From: Rhineura floridana
Lineage: Eukaryota; Chordata; Lepidosauria; Squamata; Rhineuridae
Direction: 5' to 3'
Assembly (NCBI RefSeq): GCF_030035675.1
Contig: NC_084500.1
Coordinates: forward strand, 12,521,100 to 12,585,099
Length of the DNA: 64,000 bases
Position numbers and translations under genes: made by a program. The notes under the pieces are model-generated. The model saw only the letters and a program-made list of their open reading frames with translations, did not search any database and was not told where the DNA came from. Positions 35,701-42,884 of this stretch are shown here, piece after piece; positions within the stretch are counted from its first letter, which is position 1; every line of letters begins with the position of its first letter.

Positions 35701-36137
35701 GCTTCCTGGAAGCATGAGGCTGGGCACTGTGGAGACCAGGATTTTGGACTAGATCAGGAGTGAGGAACAGCTGTGGCTCTTCAGCTGCTGTTGGAACTCC
35801 AACTCCCATCAGCCCCGGCCAGCATTGCCATCAGCCAGGGATGATGGGGAGTCCAGCATCATCTGGAGAGCCACAGATTCTCCACTTCTGAGCCAGAGAG
35901 ACCTTTCCTTTACTTTAAAACCAGGAGGGTTATTTTTATGTTCTCATATCGCACCTCGCATCAAACCCAGAAACCAACGTTTCGTCAAGACATCCACACC
36001 CTTCCCTTCATTACATTTTCCCTCGTCCCCGTCTGCAATCGCGACAGCCCCTCCTCATGACCCACGCCCCAAATCACGAAACGGAGAACTCACCGGCTGA
36101 AGACGCTGCCCAACTTCTCCAACCTACTCCCCGCCAT
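29626..36137 (-). CDS. MRPS23: MRPS23, mitochondrial small ribosomal subunit protein mS23 (complete, five coding exons)
   Basis: Encodes a structural protein of the mitochondrial ribosome small subunit, acting in the mitochondrial matrix. Coding exons are 36137-36094, 33590-33414, 31546-31469, 31371-31248 and 29778-29626. They sum to 576 nt, giving 191 residues and a TAA stop; human MRPS23 is 190 as I recall it. All introns are GT-AG and all phases join. The N-terminus [15 protein letters not shown], the middle [17 protein letters not shown] and the later block [10 protein letters not shown]...[10 protein letters not shown] match the human protein closely. The last 50 residues are rich in Q, E and P, probably helical, and poorly conserved. 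The start ATG is fixed by the match to human MAGSRLE. Family identity is from remembered sequence, not a search. CUEDC1 lies upstream on the same strand. Introns carry SINE, CR1, L2 and MITE copies; none interrupts an exon. Confidence 0.95.
30560..30955 (+). mobile_element. L2-like LINE 3' tail in MRPS23 intron 4
   Basis: Contains GCAGCTCTTCGCACATGGAA, CTCTCCCTACTGAGGTGCAT (L2-type end of protein) and a tail AAAGAACGGTATACAAATAA then TAAATAAATC. Antisense to the host gene and decayed. Confidence 0.6.
31115..31222. mobile_element. Family D MITE 3' part in MRPS23 intron 4
   Basis: GGCCTGGCAAGAATTCCAAG, GGCCAGATAGAAAGGCCTGG and the end GGGCCTGAGGTTCCCCACCC, matching the right half of family D. 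It lies 26 bp from exon 4. Confidence 0.65.
31248..31371 (-). CDS. MRPS23: MRPS23 coding exon 4
   Basis: 124 bases between acceptor TTGTCAG and donor GTAAGT, encoding (R)[10 protein letters not shown], then [20 protein letters not shown] and KGAES. It aligns almost residue for residue with human RFVEKYTELQK and [11 protein letters not shown]-type sequence. It ends in phase 0. Confidence 0.95.
31469..31546 (-). CDS. MRPS23: MRPS23 coding exon 3
   Basis: 78 bases between acceptor GATTAG and donor GTAAGT, encoding [20 protein letters not shown] and the following KSPCQ. This corresponds to the human [20 protein letters not shown] block. The intron to exon 4 is only 97 bp. Confidence 0.93.
31957..31985. 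repeat. (GGCT)n microsatellite in MRPS23 intron 2
   Basis: About seven perfect GGCT units. Confidence 0.95.
32455..32615 (-). mobile_element. tRNA-derived SINE in MRPS23 intron 2, truncated
   Basis: CAGCCGCTTTCCTGGGTCTC, GGGGTTGGACTTGGCACCAT, then GCCACTGAGCTACGGTCCCT. The 3' part is missing. Confidence 0.8.
32940..33122 (+). mobile_element. tRNA-derived SINE in MRPS23 intron 2
   Basis: Box A AAGGGCTGTAGCTCAGTGGG and GCATTCGCTTTGCATGCAGA, then the body AAAATACTGGTGGAGCAAGG and TATAAGGCAGCTTCCTCTGT. Antisense to the gene. Confidence 0.88.
33414..33590 (-). CDS. MRPS23: MRPS23 coding exon 2
   Basis: 177 bases between acceptor CCCAG and donor GTGAGT, covering residues 15 to 74. It contains the most conserved part of the protein, [17 protein letters not shown], followed by RPQYGK and the acidic stretch YQEDEIRA. 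The first base completes the Arg codon from exon 1. Confidence 0.95.
33603..33735 (+). mobile_element. L2 3' tail next to MRPS23 exon 2
   Basis: TTGTAAGCCGCCCTGAGTGC then GGGTGGGATAGAAATATTTT and (AAAT)n. It starts within 15 bp of the splice acceptor of MRPS23 exon 2, in the antisense direction. Confidence 0.75.
34487..34618. mobile_element. Family A hAT-like MITE in MRPS23 intron 1
   Basis: Arms GTGGGACCTGTGGCCCTCTA and GAGGGCCACGGGTTCCCCAC with the core CTCCCATCAGCCCCAGGAAG. The end CCCACCCCTG is preserved. Confidence 0.78.
34928..35068 (+). mobile_element. LINE 3' tail, L2-like
   Basis: A T-rich stretch, AACTGTGCAAGCCATCCCAG and TGGCAGAATATAAATAATAA. Confidence 0.55.
35090..35755 (+). 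mobile_element. CR1 tail mosaic in MRPS23 intron 1
   Basis: Plus-sense CR1-like pieces at 35090-35225 (GATTTGACAAATTCATGAAG) and at 35640-35755 (CTGCTTGTGGGCTTCCTGGA, GACTAGATCAGGAG). They are separated by a tRNA-SINE at 35226-35500 and unresolved sequence. Probably one old CR1 tail broken by the SINE. Confidence 0.5.
35226..35500 (-). mobile_element. tRNA-derived SINE with a nested insertion
   Basis: TACTGAGTCAGACCATTGGT begins the SINE. At about 35290-35357 a piece with an L2-type sense (ATTTTTGTACCGATCTTCCT) intrudes. The SINE continues CAACACTGACTGGCAGGAGC to GAGCTGCGGCCCTTCCCC. Confidence 0.75.
35755..35885. mobile_element. Family A hAT-like MITE in MRPS23 intron 1
   Basis: CAGGAGTGAGGAACAGCTGT, core AACTCCCATCAGCCCCGGCC, then GGATGATGGGGAGTCCAGCA and GGAGAGCCACAGATTCTCCA. 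Both arms are present. Confidence 0.75.
36094..36137 (-). CDS. MRPS23: MRPS23 coding exon 1
   Basis: Forty-four coding bases from the ATG at 36137-36135, encoding 14 residues plus two bases of an Arg codon. The donor is CG|GTGAGT. It lies in GC-rich, CpG-containing sequence, as expected for a housekeeping first exon. Confidence 0.93.
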
Positions 36138-36330
36138 AGCGCCTTCGAGCCTAAACTAGGCCTCTCTTAGCAACCCTCCGCAGGCCCTAGCAACCGCAGC
36201 ATCAGGAAGTGAAAGCACGAAGCCTCGCGAGATGACTGCTAGACACGAGCGAGTCGTAGCCAAGCGATAACAGTTGCACGCGGAAACAGAAAAAGTATGG
36301 ATTAGCGAGGACAGGCAGAAGCAATCGATG
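36138..36330 (-). promoter_or_regulatory. MRPS23: MRPS23 promoter region, CpG-rich
   Basis: The ~190 bp upstream of the MRPS23 start codon has many more CG dinucleotides than its surroundings. Visible motifs are an ETS-like AGGAAGTG (36204-36211), a CTCGCGAGA-type element (36223-36232, nine of ten bases of TCTCGCGAGA on the minus strand) and two TAGCAAC half-sites (36168-36174, 36188-36194) resembling RFX half-sites. ETS and TCTCGCGAGA motifs are typical of TATA-less housekeeping and mitochondrial-protein promoters. The transcription start cannot be placed. No divergent gene was recognised on the plus strand. Confidence 0.6.
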
Positions 36331-36483
36331 GAAGAGCGGTAGCTGGCTGAGGAAGGCATTTCCTGGCTACAGCATAGTCCATTTTTCCACTGCAGATGGG
36401 GTGGGGGGGAGGTTTTCCTTCTGAGGCTCCTAAACCCATTGCACTAGACAGCCTGTTTTATCTTCGTGTTTTGGTCTGGTTAT

Positions 36484-36610
36484 CTTATTTATTTATTTAT
36501 TTAATGTATATACATTCATGACTCCAAAGTAGTTTGCAAGTATTAAATCAATTACAAAATCCATCCATAATTAAAGTTTACAATAAAACAAACCCAGCAA
36601 TTAAAAGAGT
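36484..36610 (-). mobile_element. LINE 3' tail, L2-like
   Basis: (TTTA)n then GTATATACATTCATGACTCC AAAGTAGTTTGCAAG and an A-rich UTR, minus-sense. Confidence 0.5.
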
Positions 36611-36785
36611 TAGATCAGGAAGTTCAAGTTCAGGGGAATATATGAACAAACTATCTCCACGATCCTGCTTCCTTTCTCCCTTTGTACACATGCCTAGGAA
36701 ATGCATATTATGATTACAATACAAAAGTTAAAATACAATGCAATGAGATGTACATGTAGATGAACAGGCAGAAGGAGAGATTTTA

Positions 36786-36958
36786 ACGTGTACACACCAT
36801 ACATTGAAAGCACATGACTGTCCCCCAAGAATCCTGGGAACTGTAGTTTGTTAAGGGGGCTGGGAATTGTAGCTCTGTGAAGAGTAAGCTACAGTTCCCA
36901 GAATTCTTTGGGGGACAATAATGTGTTTTAAATGTATGGTGTGTACACAGTCTATACA
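36786..36958. mobile_element. Family B palindromic MITE
   Basis: ACGTGTACACACCATACATT at the left mirrors AAATGTATGGTGTGTACACA at the right. Inner arms are AATCCTGGGAACTGTAGTTT and GCTACAGTTCCCAGAATTCT. One of the best-preserved copies, about 0.65 kb upstream of the MRPS23 start codon. Confidence 0.82.
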
Positions 36959-37624
36959 GATGCACATCTCTTCCTCTTGTACATTTCACCCTTTGGGGGC
37001 AGAAGAGGGGCATCTGAATAGGTTCTATAGGGCCCTACAGTGTACTCCAGTTACTTATTTCCAAAGCACAAAAATGAGAGAGACCAGCGATCCTGGCAAA
37101 TCCTAACTCTTCCCGTTAGGAAGGAAATGCATCTGAGTAGGCGAGGACAGACGCTCTGGATGCCTTGCAACTTAACACAAATTAAAGTCCTTAAGCTCAG
37201 ACCATATGGCCAAGCCGGAGAGTCCAGATGGCTTCCCTAACCTGAAAGGCTCCATTAGGCTTCTGTCAGCTTTGTTTCCCCCAGAAGAACATAAATAGAT
37301 GTGCACTTTGTGGCAATTATCTTGTCACAGGAAGACATTGTTACTGATGTCAAGAAATGAGGTAGCTTTTCCCCCTCTTGGCTTCTTGTTGAACACTTTT
37401 TTCTAGAGGGGGGGATCAAACTGCTTTAAAAACGCATAAGTGAACATTGCTGGCTTTGGCTGGCTGGTCGTTACAAGCGTCTGGATACACCCCAACTGCT
37501 TGAGCTGAACACTGGAGGGCGGGGGAGGAGTTTCACAACTGCAACATAGGCAATGAGGAAGGAAGATGGGAGTTTTGCAGCTGGGGGCAAAGGGGGACCT
37601 CCCAAGACCTGCTGATTGCTTTAG

Positions 37625-37890
37625 GGGTAGGGAAACCTTTTCAGCCTGGGAGCCGCATTCCCTCGTGGGCCGTATGCCAGTGGGGGCTGGGGCCAAAGGC
37701 AATGGATCTTAACTTTGTACAGTAGGCTACATTTCAGCCACACAAAAGTCAGTGGTTTCTACACACCTCTCTCTGTCCAGGGAAGCAAGAGGCATCATCA
37801 CAATTCAAGGACACACGAGGAGGGCATGGAGCAAGGCTAGTGAGAGACCGTGGGCTGGGAAGAGCCCTTGTTGCTGTTCATTGCAGTGCA
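37625..37890. mobile_element. Family D hAT-like MITE
   Basis: TAGGGAAACCTTTTCAGCCT, GGGAGCCGCATTCCCTCGTG and GTACAGTAGGCTACATTTCA, then ACACACCTCTCTCTGTCCAG and GGACACACGAGGAGGGCATG. The right end is replaced by other sequence near 37870. Confidence 0.6.
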
Positions 37891-38045
37891 GTTTCATTGT
37901 TGAAAGATATGTTACGACACTTTGGATTTTTGACCATTGCAACCAGCTGTTATATCGTATACCACTTTGAAACTCATACTGAAAAGCACTATTGAAACTT
38001 TCTCCAGATGTCAGCCTCTCACTTCTGGGTCATGCTCACTTCAGA

Positions 38046-38272
38046 GGAGGGGTGGGGAATCTTTTTGCATCCGGAGGGCCACATTGCCTTCTGGGCAACC
38101 TCCTAAGGGCCACATGACAGTAGTGGGCAGGGCCAGAGGCAAGAGTGAGCAGAGCATCAGTCATAAATGTGTAGGGTAGGCCAGTTCCAACACACACCCC
38201 TTTCTGCCGTCCAAGGGCCAAAGAGAGGGGCCCAGGGGTCTACATTTGGCCTCCAGGCCAGATGTTTCCCTT
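38046..38272. mobile_element. Family D hAT-like MITE, internally deleted
   Basis: GAGGGGTGGGGAATCTTTTT, GGAGGGCCACATTGCCTTCT, GGCCAGAGGCAAGAGTGAGC, then GGGGTCTACATTTGGCCTCC and a decayed end AGATGTTTCCCTTACC. Confidence 0.65.
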
Positions 38273-38512
38273 ACCATGCTTTGGAGGACTGATGCCGCTT
38301 TCATGGGCTTCACACTACCTGCTTGGCTCCTTACTTAGCTTATGTCTTTGAAAATAAACAGATATCACAATAACAGGTTAAAAAGCAGCAGCTAAGAGAC
38401 TAAAAATCAGCCACACAAGCAAATTACCTCAACAGGATGAAAGCCTGTCTGAAGAGGAAGGTCTCCACATACCACCAGAAGGCTAGCACAGCAGGGGCTC
38501 TAGCCAAGTTTT

Positions 38513-38640
38513 ATTTTGGATCTTATTAATTATCCCACTCTTCCTCCAAGGAGTTCATAGTCCCCCAATTTTATCCTCACAACAACCCTATGAGGTAGGT
38601 TAGGCAGAAGGATAGCAAATGCCCAGAATGACACAGCTTT
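38513..38640 (-). mobile_element. SINE L2-like tail fragment
   Basis: CCACTCTTCCTCCAAGGAGT TCATAG and TTTTATCCTCACAACAACCC TATGAGGTAGGTTAGG match the tail of the 18.9-kb SINE. Confidence 0.65.
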
Positions 38641-38647
38641 TATGACT

Positions 38648-39322
38648 TAGGCTGCATGCACACACTATACATTGAAAGCACATAGCTTCCTCCAAAGAAT
38701 CCCAGCAGCTGTAGTTTAATCTTCACAAATCTACAGTTCCCAGCGCCCTTAACAAACTACAGTCCCCAGGATTCTTTGAGGGAAGCCATGTGCTTTCAAA
38801 ATATGCAGGGCCGGGTATTCTTTGAAGATTCTTAACAAACTACAGTTCCCAGGATTCTTTGAGGGCAGCCACGTTGGGCCCTGGCCGAGGGTAAGTGCTC
38901 CTATTCCACGATCTGTGGCAGTGTTGGCTCCCGACCTTGCCATGGATAGTGGAGAGGGAGCTCCCAGGGGCCCCCAGTAGAGTCAGTGTGGGCTTCAATA
39001 AGCCCTCACACACACCCAACATGCACATGCCTGCTACCAACCAAGATGGTGGCAGAGGCTTCCCTAAGGGGCTAATGCCCGAAGCCATCTTGGCTGATGA
39101 CAGGCACGCGTGCACAGTGCACATGTCATTAACAGGGACAGGAGAGTTAGGTGGGATGCGTGGGCGGCCTTATTAGCCCTGCACTGCCTGTATGGGGGGT
39201 TGGACTGGGCTGGTGCCCAAGGGCCCAGTCATGCCTGCTATCAACCAAGATGGTGGCAGAGGCTTCCCTAAGGGGCTAACGCTCCTGAACATATGGTGTG
39301 TACTCAGCCTGAGTGGGGAACT
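38648..39322. mobile_element. Family B MITE with a large internal insert
   Basis: The left end TAGGCTGCATGCACACACTA and inner arms are present, including two copies of AACAAACTACAGT-CCCAGGATTCTTTGA (about 38755-38786 and 38829-38863). A matching right end CATATGGTGTGTACTCAGCC occurs only at 39291-39312. The 38880-39290 interior is unlike other copies and includes a duplicated segment. Confidence 0.5.
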
Positions 39323-40107
39323 GAACAGTGGATCTCTCCAGTCCATGTTTGACACTTTATTAATTTGTTCCTTTAGGTTTTGGTGCACATTTTTGTTTTT
39401 GTAATTAAAGCAGGAGATTGCTTTTGAAAGTGTTGCAAAACCACACCAGGAATGAGGAGCAGGTGGTGGATTTGTAACATTACAGGTTCCAGCCAATCAG
39501 TGCTGTGCAAAGCTGGTTTCTGCTGCAAATTTGCAAAATTGGTTTTCCCAAGCCTGGTCCTGGTGAGAAAATATTTCATCTGAACCCAGCACAGGAAGTA
39601 TGCTTCAGTAGTGACTTGACTACTCAAATCATATGTTTGTATGCAACCTGGGAAACCGTGAGGCTTAGCTCACTCTGTCTGTCTCTCTGTGTGTTTTCCC
39701 ATATTTCCCTGAAGGTTAACAGAGCTTGCTAGATGTGTCCACCAGATGTCACCAGATGTAACATTTCACAGTATGCTTCTTGTATTCACCCACATAACCA
39801 CCATCCCCTGTGATTAATGTGCTGAAACACCTACACCAAGGTTACTGGAACAAGCAAACAGTCTTCTCATACCTTCAATATTTCCAGGAATTATAGATGA
39901 GAGACAGCCTAAAAATACCGATTTGCTAGATTTAGAGATCCCTACTGTTCTAATTACAGATGAGCCAATGCAAAGACCTCATTCTGAATCTAAAAAGGAT
40001 GCCTGAATCCCTCTTCAACCCACCCTTAGGAATGGAGGAGGGCTCATTCTATACATTCTTTTACAGTGCAATCTTAAGCATGTTTTCTCAGGAGTAAATC
40101 CCACTGT
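38881..40107. other. Gene-free stretch
   Basis: Apart from the duplicated segment at 39.03-39.28 kb inside the expanded family B MITE, nothing was recognised. Confidence 0.5.
39027..39280 (+). repeat. Duplicated ~48-bp segment, copies 203 bp apart
   Basis: CTGCTACCAACCAAGATGGT GGCAGAGGCTTCCCTAAGGG GCTAA occurs at about 39030-39075 and again at about 39236-39279. Only one or two bases differ. Confidence 0.85.
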
Positions 40108-40365
40108 GTTCAATGGCCAGGGATGGGGAGCCTGGAGCCTTTCCAGATGTTGTTGACTGATAATAGTTATTTGAATTTATATCCTGCCTTTCCTTCCAGA
40201 GGAATCCAGGGCGGTAAACACATCAACAAAACAATTTAACAACAAAAAGGAAAACATCCTAAATACAGTTAAAAACATTTTAAAACACAGTCACAATTTA
40301 AAACATTCTAACACACATTAGCCCCAGCTGGCATGGCCAACGGTCAGAAATGATAGACGTTGTCG
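40108..40365. mobile_element. Family A hAT-like MITE split by an L2 tail
   Basis: The left arm GGATGGGGAGCCTGGAGCC ... CCAGATGTTGTTGACT ends near 40147. A minus-sense L2 tail (about 40150-40318; TTTATATCCTGCCTTTCCTT, GGCGGTAAACACATCAAC) intervenes. The MITE resumes with AGCCCCAGCTGGCATGGCCA. The family is recognised from several uninterrupted copies elsewhere in the window. Confidence 0.75.
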
Positions 40366-41032
40366 TGCAGCAATCCACATCCTTGCTCTGGCAAATGTGT
40401 TAGGATTTCAACCAAGGGTGTAATGAGCACAGTGGGCCTTCAGACTCACTTCAGACTGCACAATAAAACTCTTTTCCTCCCAATTACGTCACTACTTTTA
40501 AGGGCAAGGTCTGTTTTGGGCTTCTATAATTTTGATACAGCACCTAGGAATTCTAGATGCTGCTGATGATTGTAGATTGGGAATCATGGCTACAGCTATT
40601 TCTTCATGTGTTCACATAGCTTTCAAAAAAACAAAAGATCCCCAGGAAGTGTGCAACAGCAAATGTTCTCAGCCTTATCCAGACAGTAATTGTGCTTCAT
40701 AATGGGCAAATTATTAAATTATTTTTAATACCAAAGTCTTGCACAAGAGTGATAAAAAAAGTGTTGGGCAAGACCTCCAGATTACTTTTTTTAAAAAAAA
40801 GAAAGAAAATAGCCAAGGTATGTAGTGCAATTTGTGGAGATCTTGAGAGAATGTCTTCTCTGAACCAGGCGTGTGGCAAGCAGTGAAGCAATTTCCTTTA
40901 GGACTGTGAAGGTTACTGGAAACATAACGGCAACTATGTTGTGCTCAGGTAAGCAGCGAACAGAAGGAAGGGTGTGGTGAGACCACCATTGAAATGTCAC
41001 CTCGCACATGGCAAACTGCTCCTCCACACACA

Positions 41033-41095
41033 ATTATTATTATTATTATTATATTATCATTATTATTAATAATAACAACAACAATAACAATAATA
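41033..41095. repeat. (ATT/AAT)n microsatellite at L2 3' end
   Basis: Imperfect ATT then AAT/AAC repeats directly abutting the 3' end of the L2 element, as is usual for L2 tails. Confidence 0.85.
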
Positions 41096-42676
41096 AACTT
41101 TATTTCTACCGCGCCCTTTTTCCAATAGGACTCAGAGCGGCTTACAACTAAAAACAACACCATTAAAACATACAGAGTATATTATTAAAAAAAGAATTAA
41201 ACTATGAGAAAAATTAAAACCGTAAAATATAGGTTAAAAACAGCGGACAATTTAAAATAATAAAATCATATAATAACCAAACCTATGACACTTAATCCTG
41301 GTCGTTCTCTATCCCAAATGCCCATTGAAATAAAAGTCTTTACTTGTCGCCGGAAAGACGGCAAGGAGGGAGCTGATCGCACATCACTCGGAAGGGAGTT
41401 CCACAGCCTAGGGGCGGCCACCGAAAAGGCCCTATCTCGTGTCCGCGTCATATGTGCTTGCGAAGGTGTGGGGAACACAAGAAGGGCCTCACCTGAAGAT
41501 CTCAAATCCCAGACAGGTTCATGTAGGGAGATACGATCTGTCAAATAGTCTGGACCTGAGCCGTATAGGGCTTTGTAGGTCAAAACCAGCACTTTGAATT
41601 GTGACCGGAAACAAATTGGCAGCCAGTGGAGCTGTTGTAACAGGGGAGTTGTATGGTCCCTGTAACCAGCCCCGGTTAGCACTCTGGCTGCAGCTCTTTG
41701 TACCAATTTAAGTTTCCAAACAGTCTTCAAAGGCAGCCCCACGTAGAGCGCGTTACAGTAGTCTAAGCGGGATGTAACCAAGGCATGCATCACCCTAGTC
41801 AGATCAGGTAGCTCCAGGAACGGGCGCAGCTGGCGCACCAGTTTTAATTGGGCAAATGCGCTCCTGGATACAGCAGCAATCTGGGCCTCCAAATTCAAAG
41901 CTGAGTCCAGGAGTACACCCAAACTGCGAACCTGAGACTTCAGGGGGAGTGCGACCCCATCCAGCACCGGTTGAATCCCTATTCCCTGATCTGCCCTCCG
42001 ACTGACCAGGAATACCTCTGTTTTGTCAGGATTTAATCTCAACTTGTTTGCCCTCATCCAGTCCATCACTGATGCCAGACACTGGTTTAGGACCTGTACG
42101 GCTTCCTTGGCTTCAGGTGGAAAAGAGAAATAGAGTTGAGTGTCATCAGCATACTGATGGCACCGAACCCCAAAACCCCGGACAACCTCTCCCAGCGGTT
42201 TCATGTAGATGTTGAATAACATGGGGGACAAAACGGAACCCTGAGGGACCCCATAGGTCAATGGCCAAGGGGTCGAGCAGGAGTCCCCCAGTACCACCTT
42301 CTGGGTTCAGTCCTCCAGGAAGCATTGGTGCCACTGTAACACAGTGCCCCCAAGTCCCATCTCGGCAAGGCCGCCCAGAAGAATACCATGATTGATGGTA
42401 TCGAAAGCCACTGAGAGGTCCAGTAGAACCAGCAGAGACACATTCCCCCTGTTACCTAGTAAAGAGGGATCCAGAGAGGGCTTTTTCAGCAGTGGTCTTA
42501 TAACTGCCTCCTTTAAGCATGATGGAATTCTGCCTTGTTGTAGAGAGGCATTAACTACTCCCCTGACCCAATCGACCAGTCCCCCTCTGGTACTTCTAAT
42601 GAGCCAGGAAGGGCAAGGGTCCAGTACACACGTGGTGGCACACGCCGCTCCAAGGATCTTGTCCACATCCTCAGGT
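41092..42676 (-). mobile_element. L2-clade LINE, 5'-truncated, with internal RT deletion
   Basis: Minus-strand L2 reverse transcriptase and C-terminal region. Motifs are KEAVIRPLLKKPSLDPSLLG, LLVLLDLSVAFDTINHGILL, GVPQGSVLSPMLFNIYM, catalytic QYADDTQLY, and the conserved tail HALVTSRLDYCNALYVGLP ... DHTTPLLQQLHWLP. The upstream frame (to 42307) and the 343-residue frame (42297-41266) are in phase and separated by a TGA at the position usually holding the Arg of DRTQKVVLGD, consistent with CpG decay. At about 42445 the product runs from LLGN straight into VSLLVLLDL, so some 60-70 RT residues are missing. The 3' UTR ends at a T/A-rich microsatellite. Confidence 0.9.
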
Positions 42677-42884
42677 AACATAAGAACATAAGAAGAGCCT
42701 GCTGGATCAGGCCAGTGGCCCATCTAGTACAGCATCCTGTTCTCACAGTGGCCAACCAGGTGCCTGGGGGAAGCCCGCAAGCAGGACCCGAGTGCAAGAA
42801 TACTCTCCCCTCCTGAGGCTTCCGGCAACTGGTTTTCAGAAGCATGCTGCCTCTGACTAGGGTGGCAGAGCACAGCCATCACGG
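42676..42884 (-). other. CR1 3' UTR and terminal octamer-like repeat
   Basis: About 200 bp after the ORF2 stop, ending in two copies of TTCTTATG. This block is the part most often left behind by 5'-truncated CR1 copies; related pieces occur at 11.4, 28.3, 49.4, 57.8 and 60.2 kb. Confidence 0.85.

Noticed and set aside
36240-36400. Divergent plus-strand gene sharing the MRPS23 promoter
   Set aside because: No first exon with a convincing donor or recognisable protein start was found.
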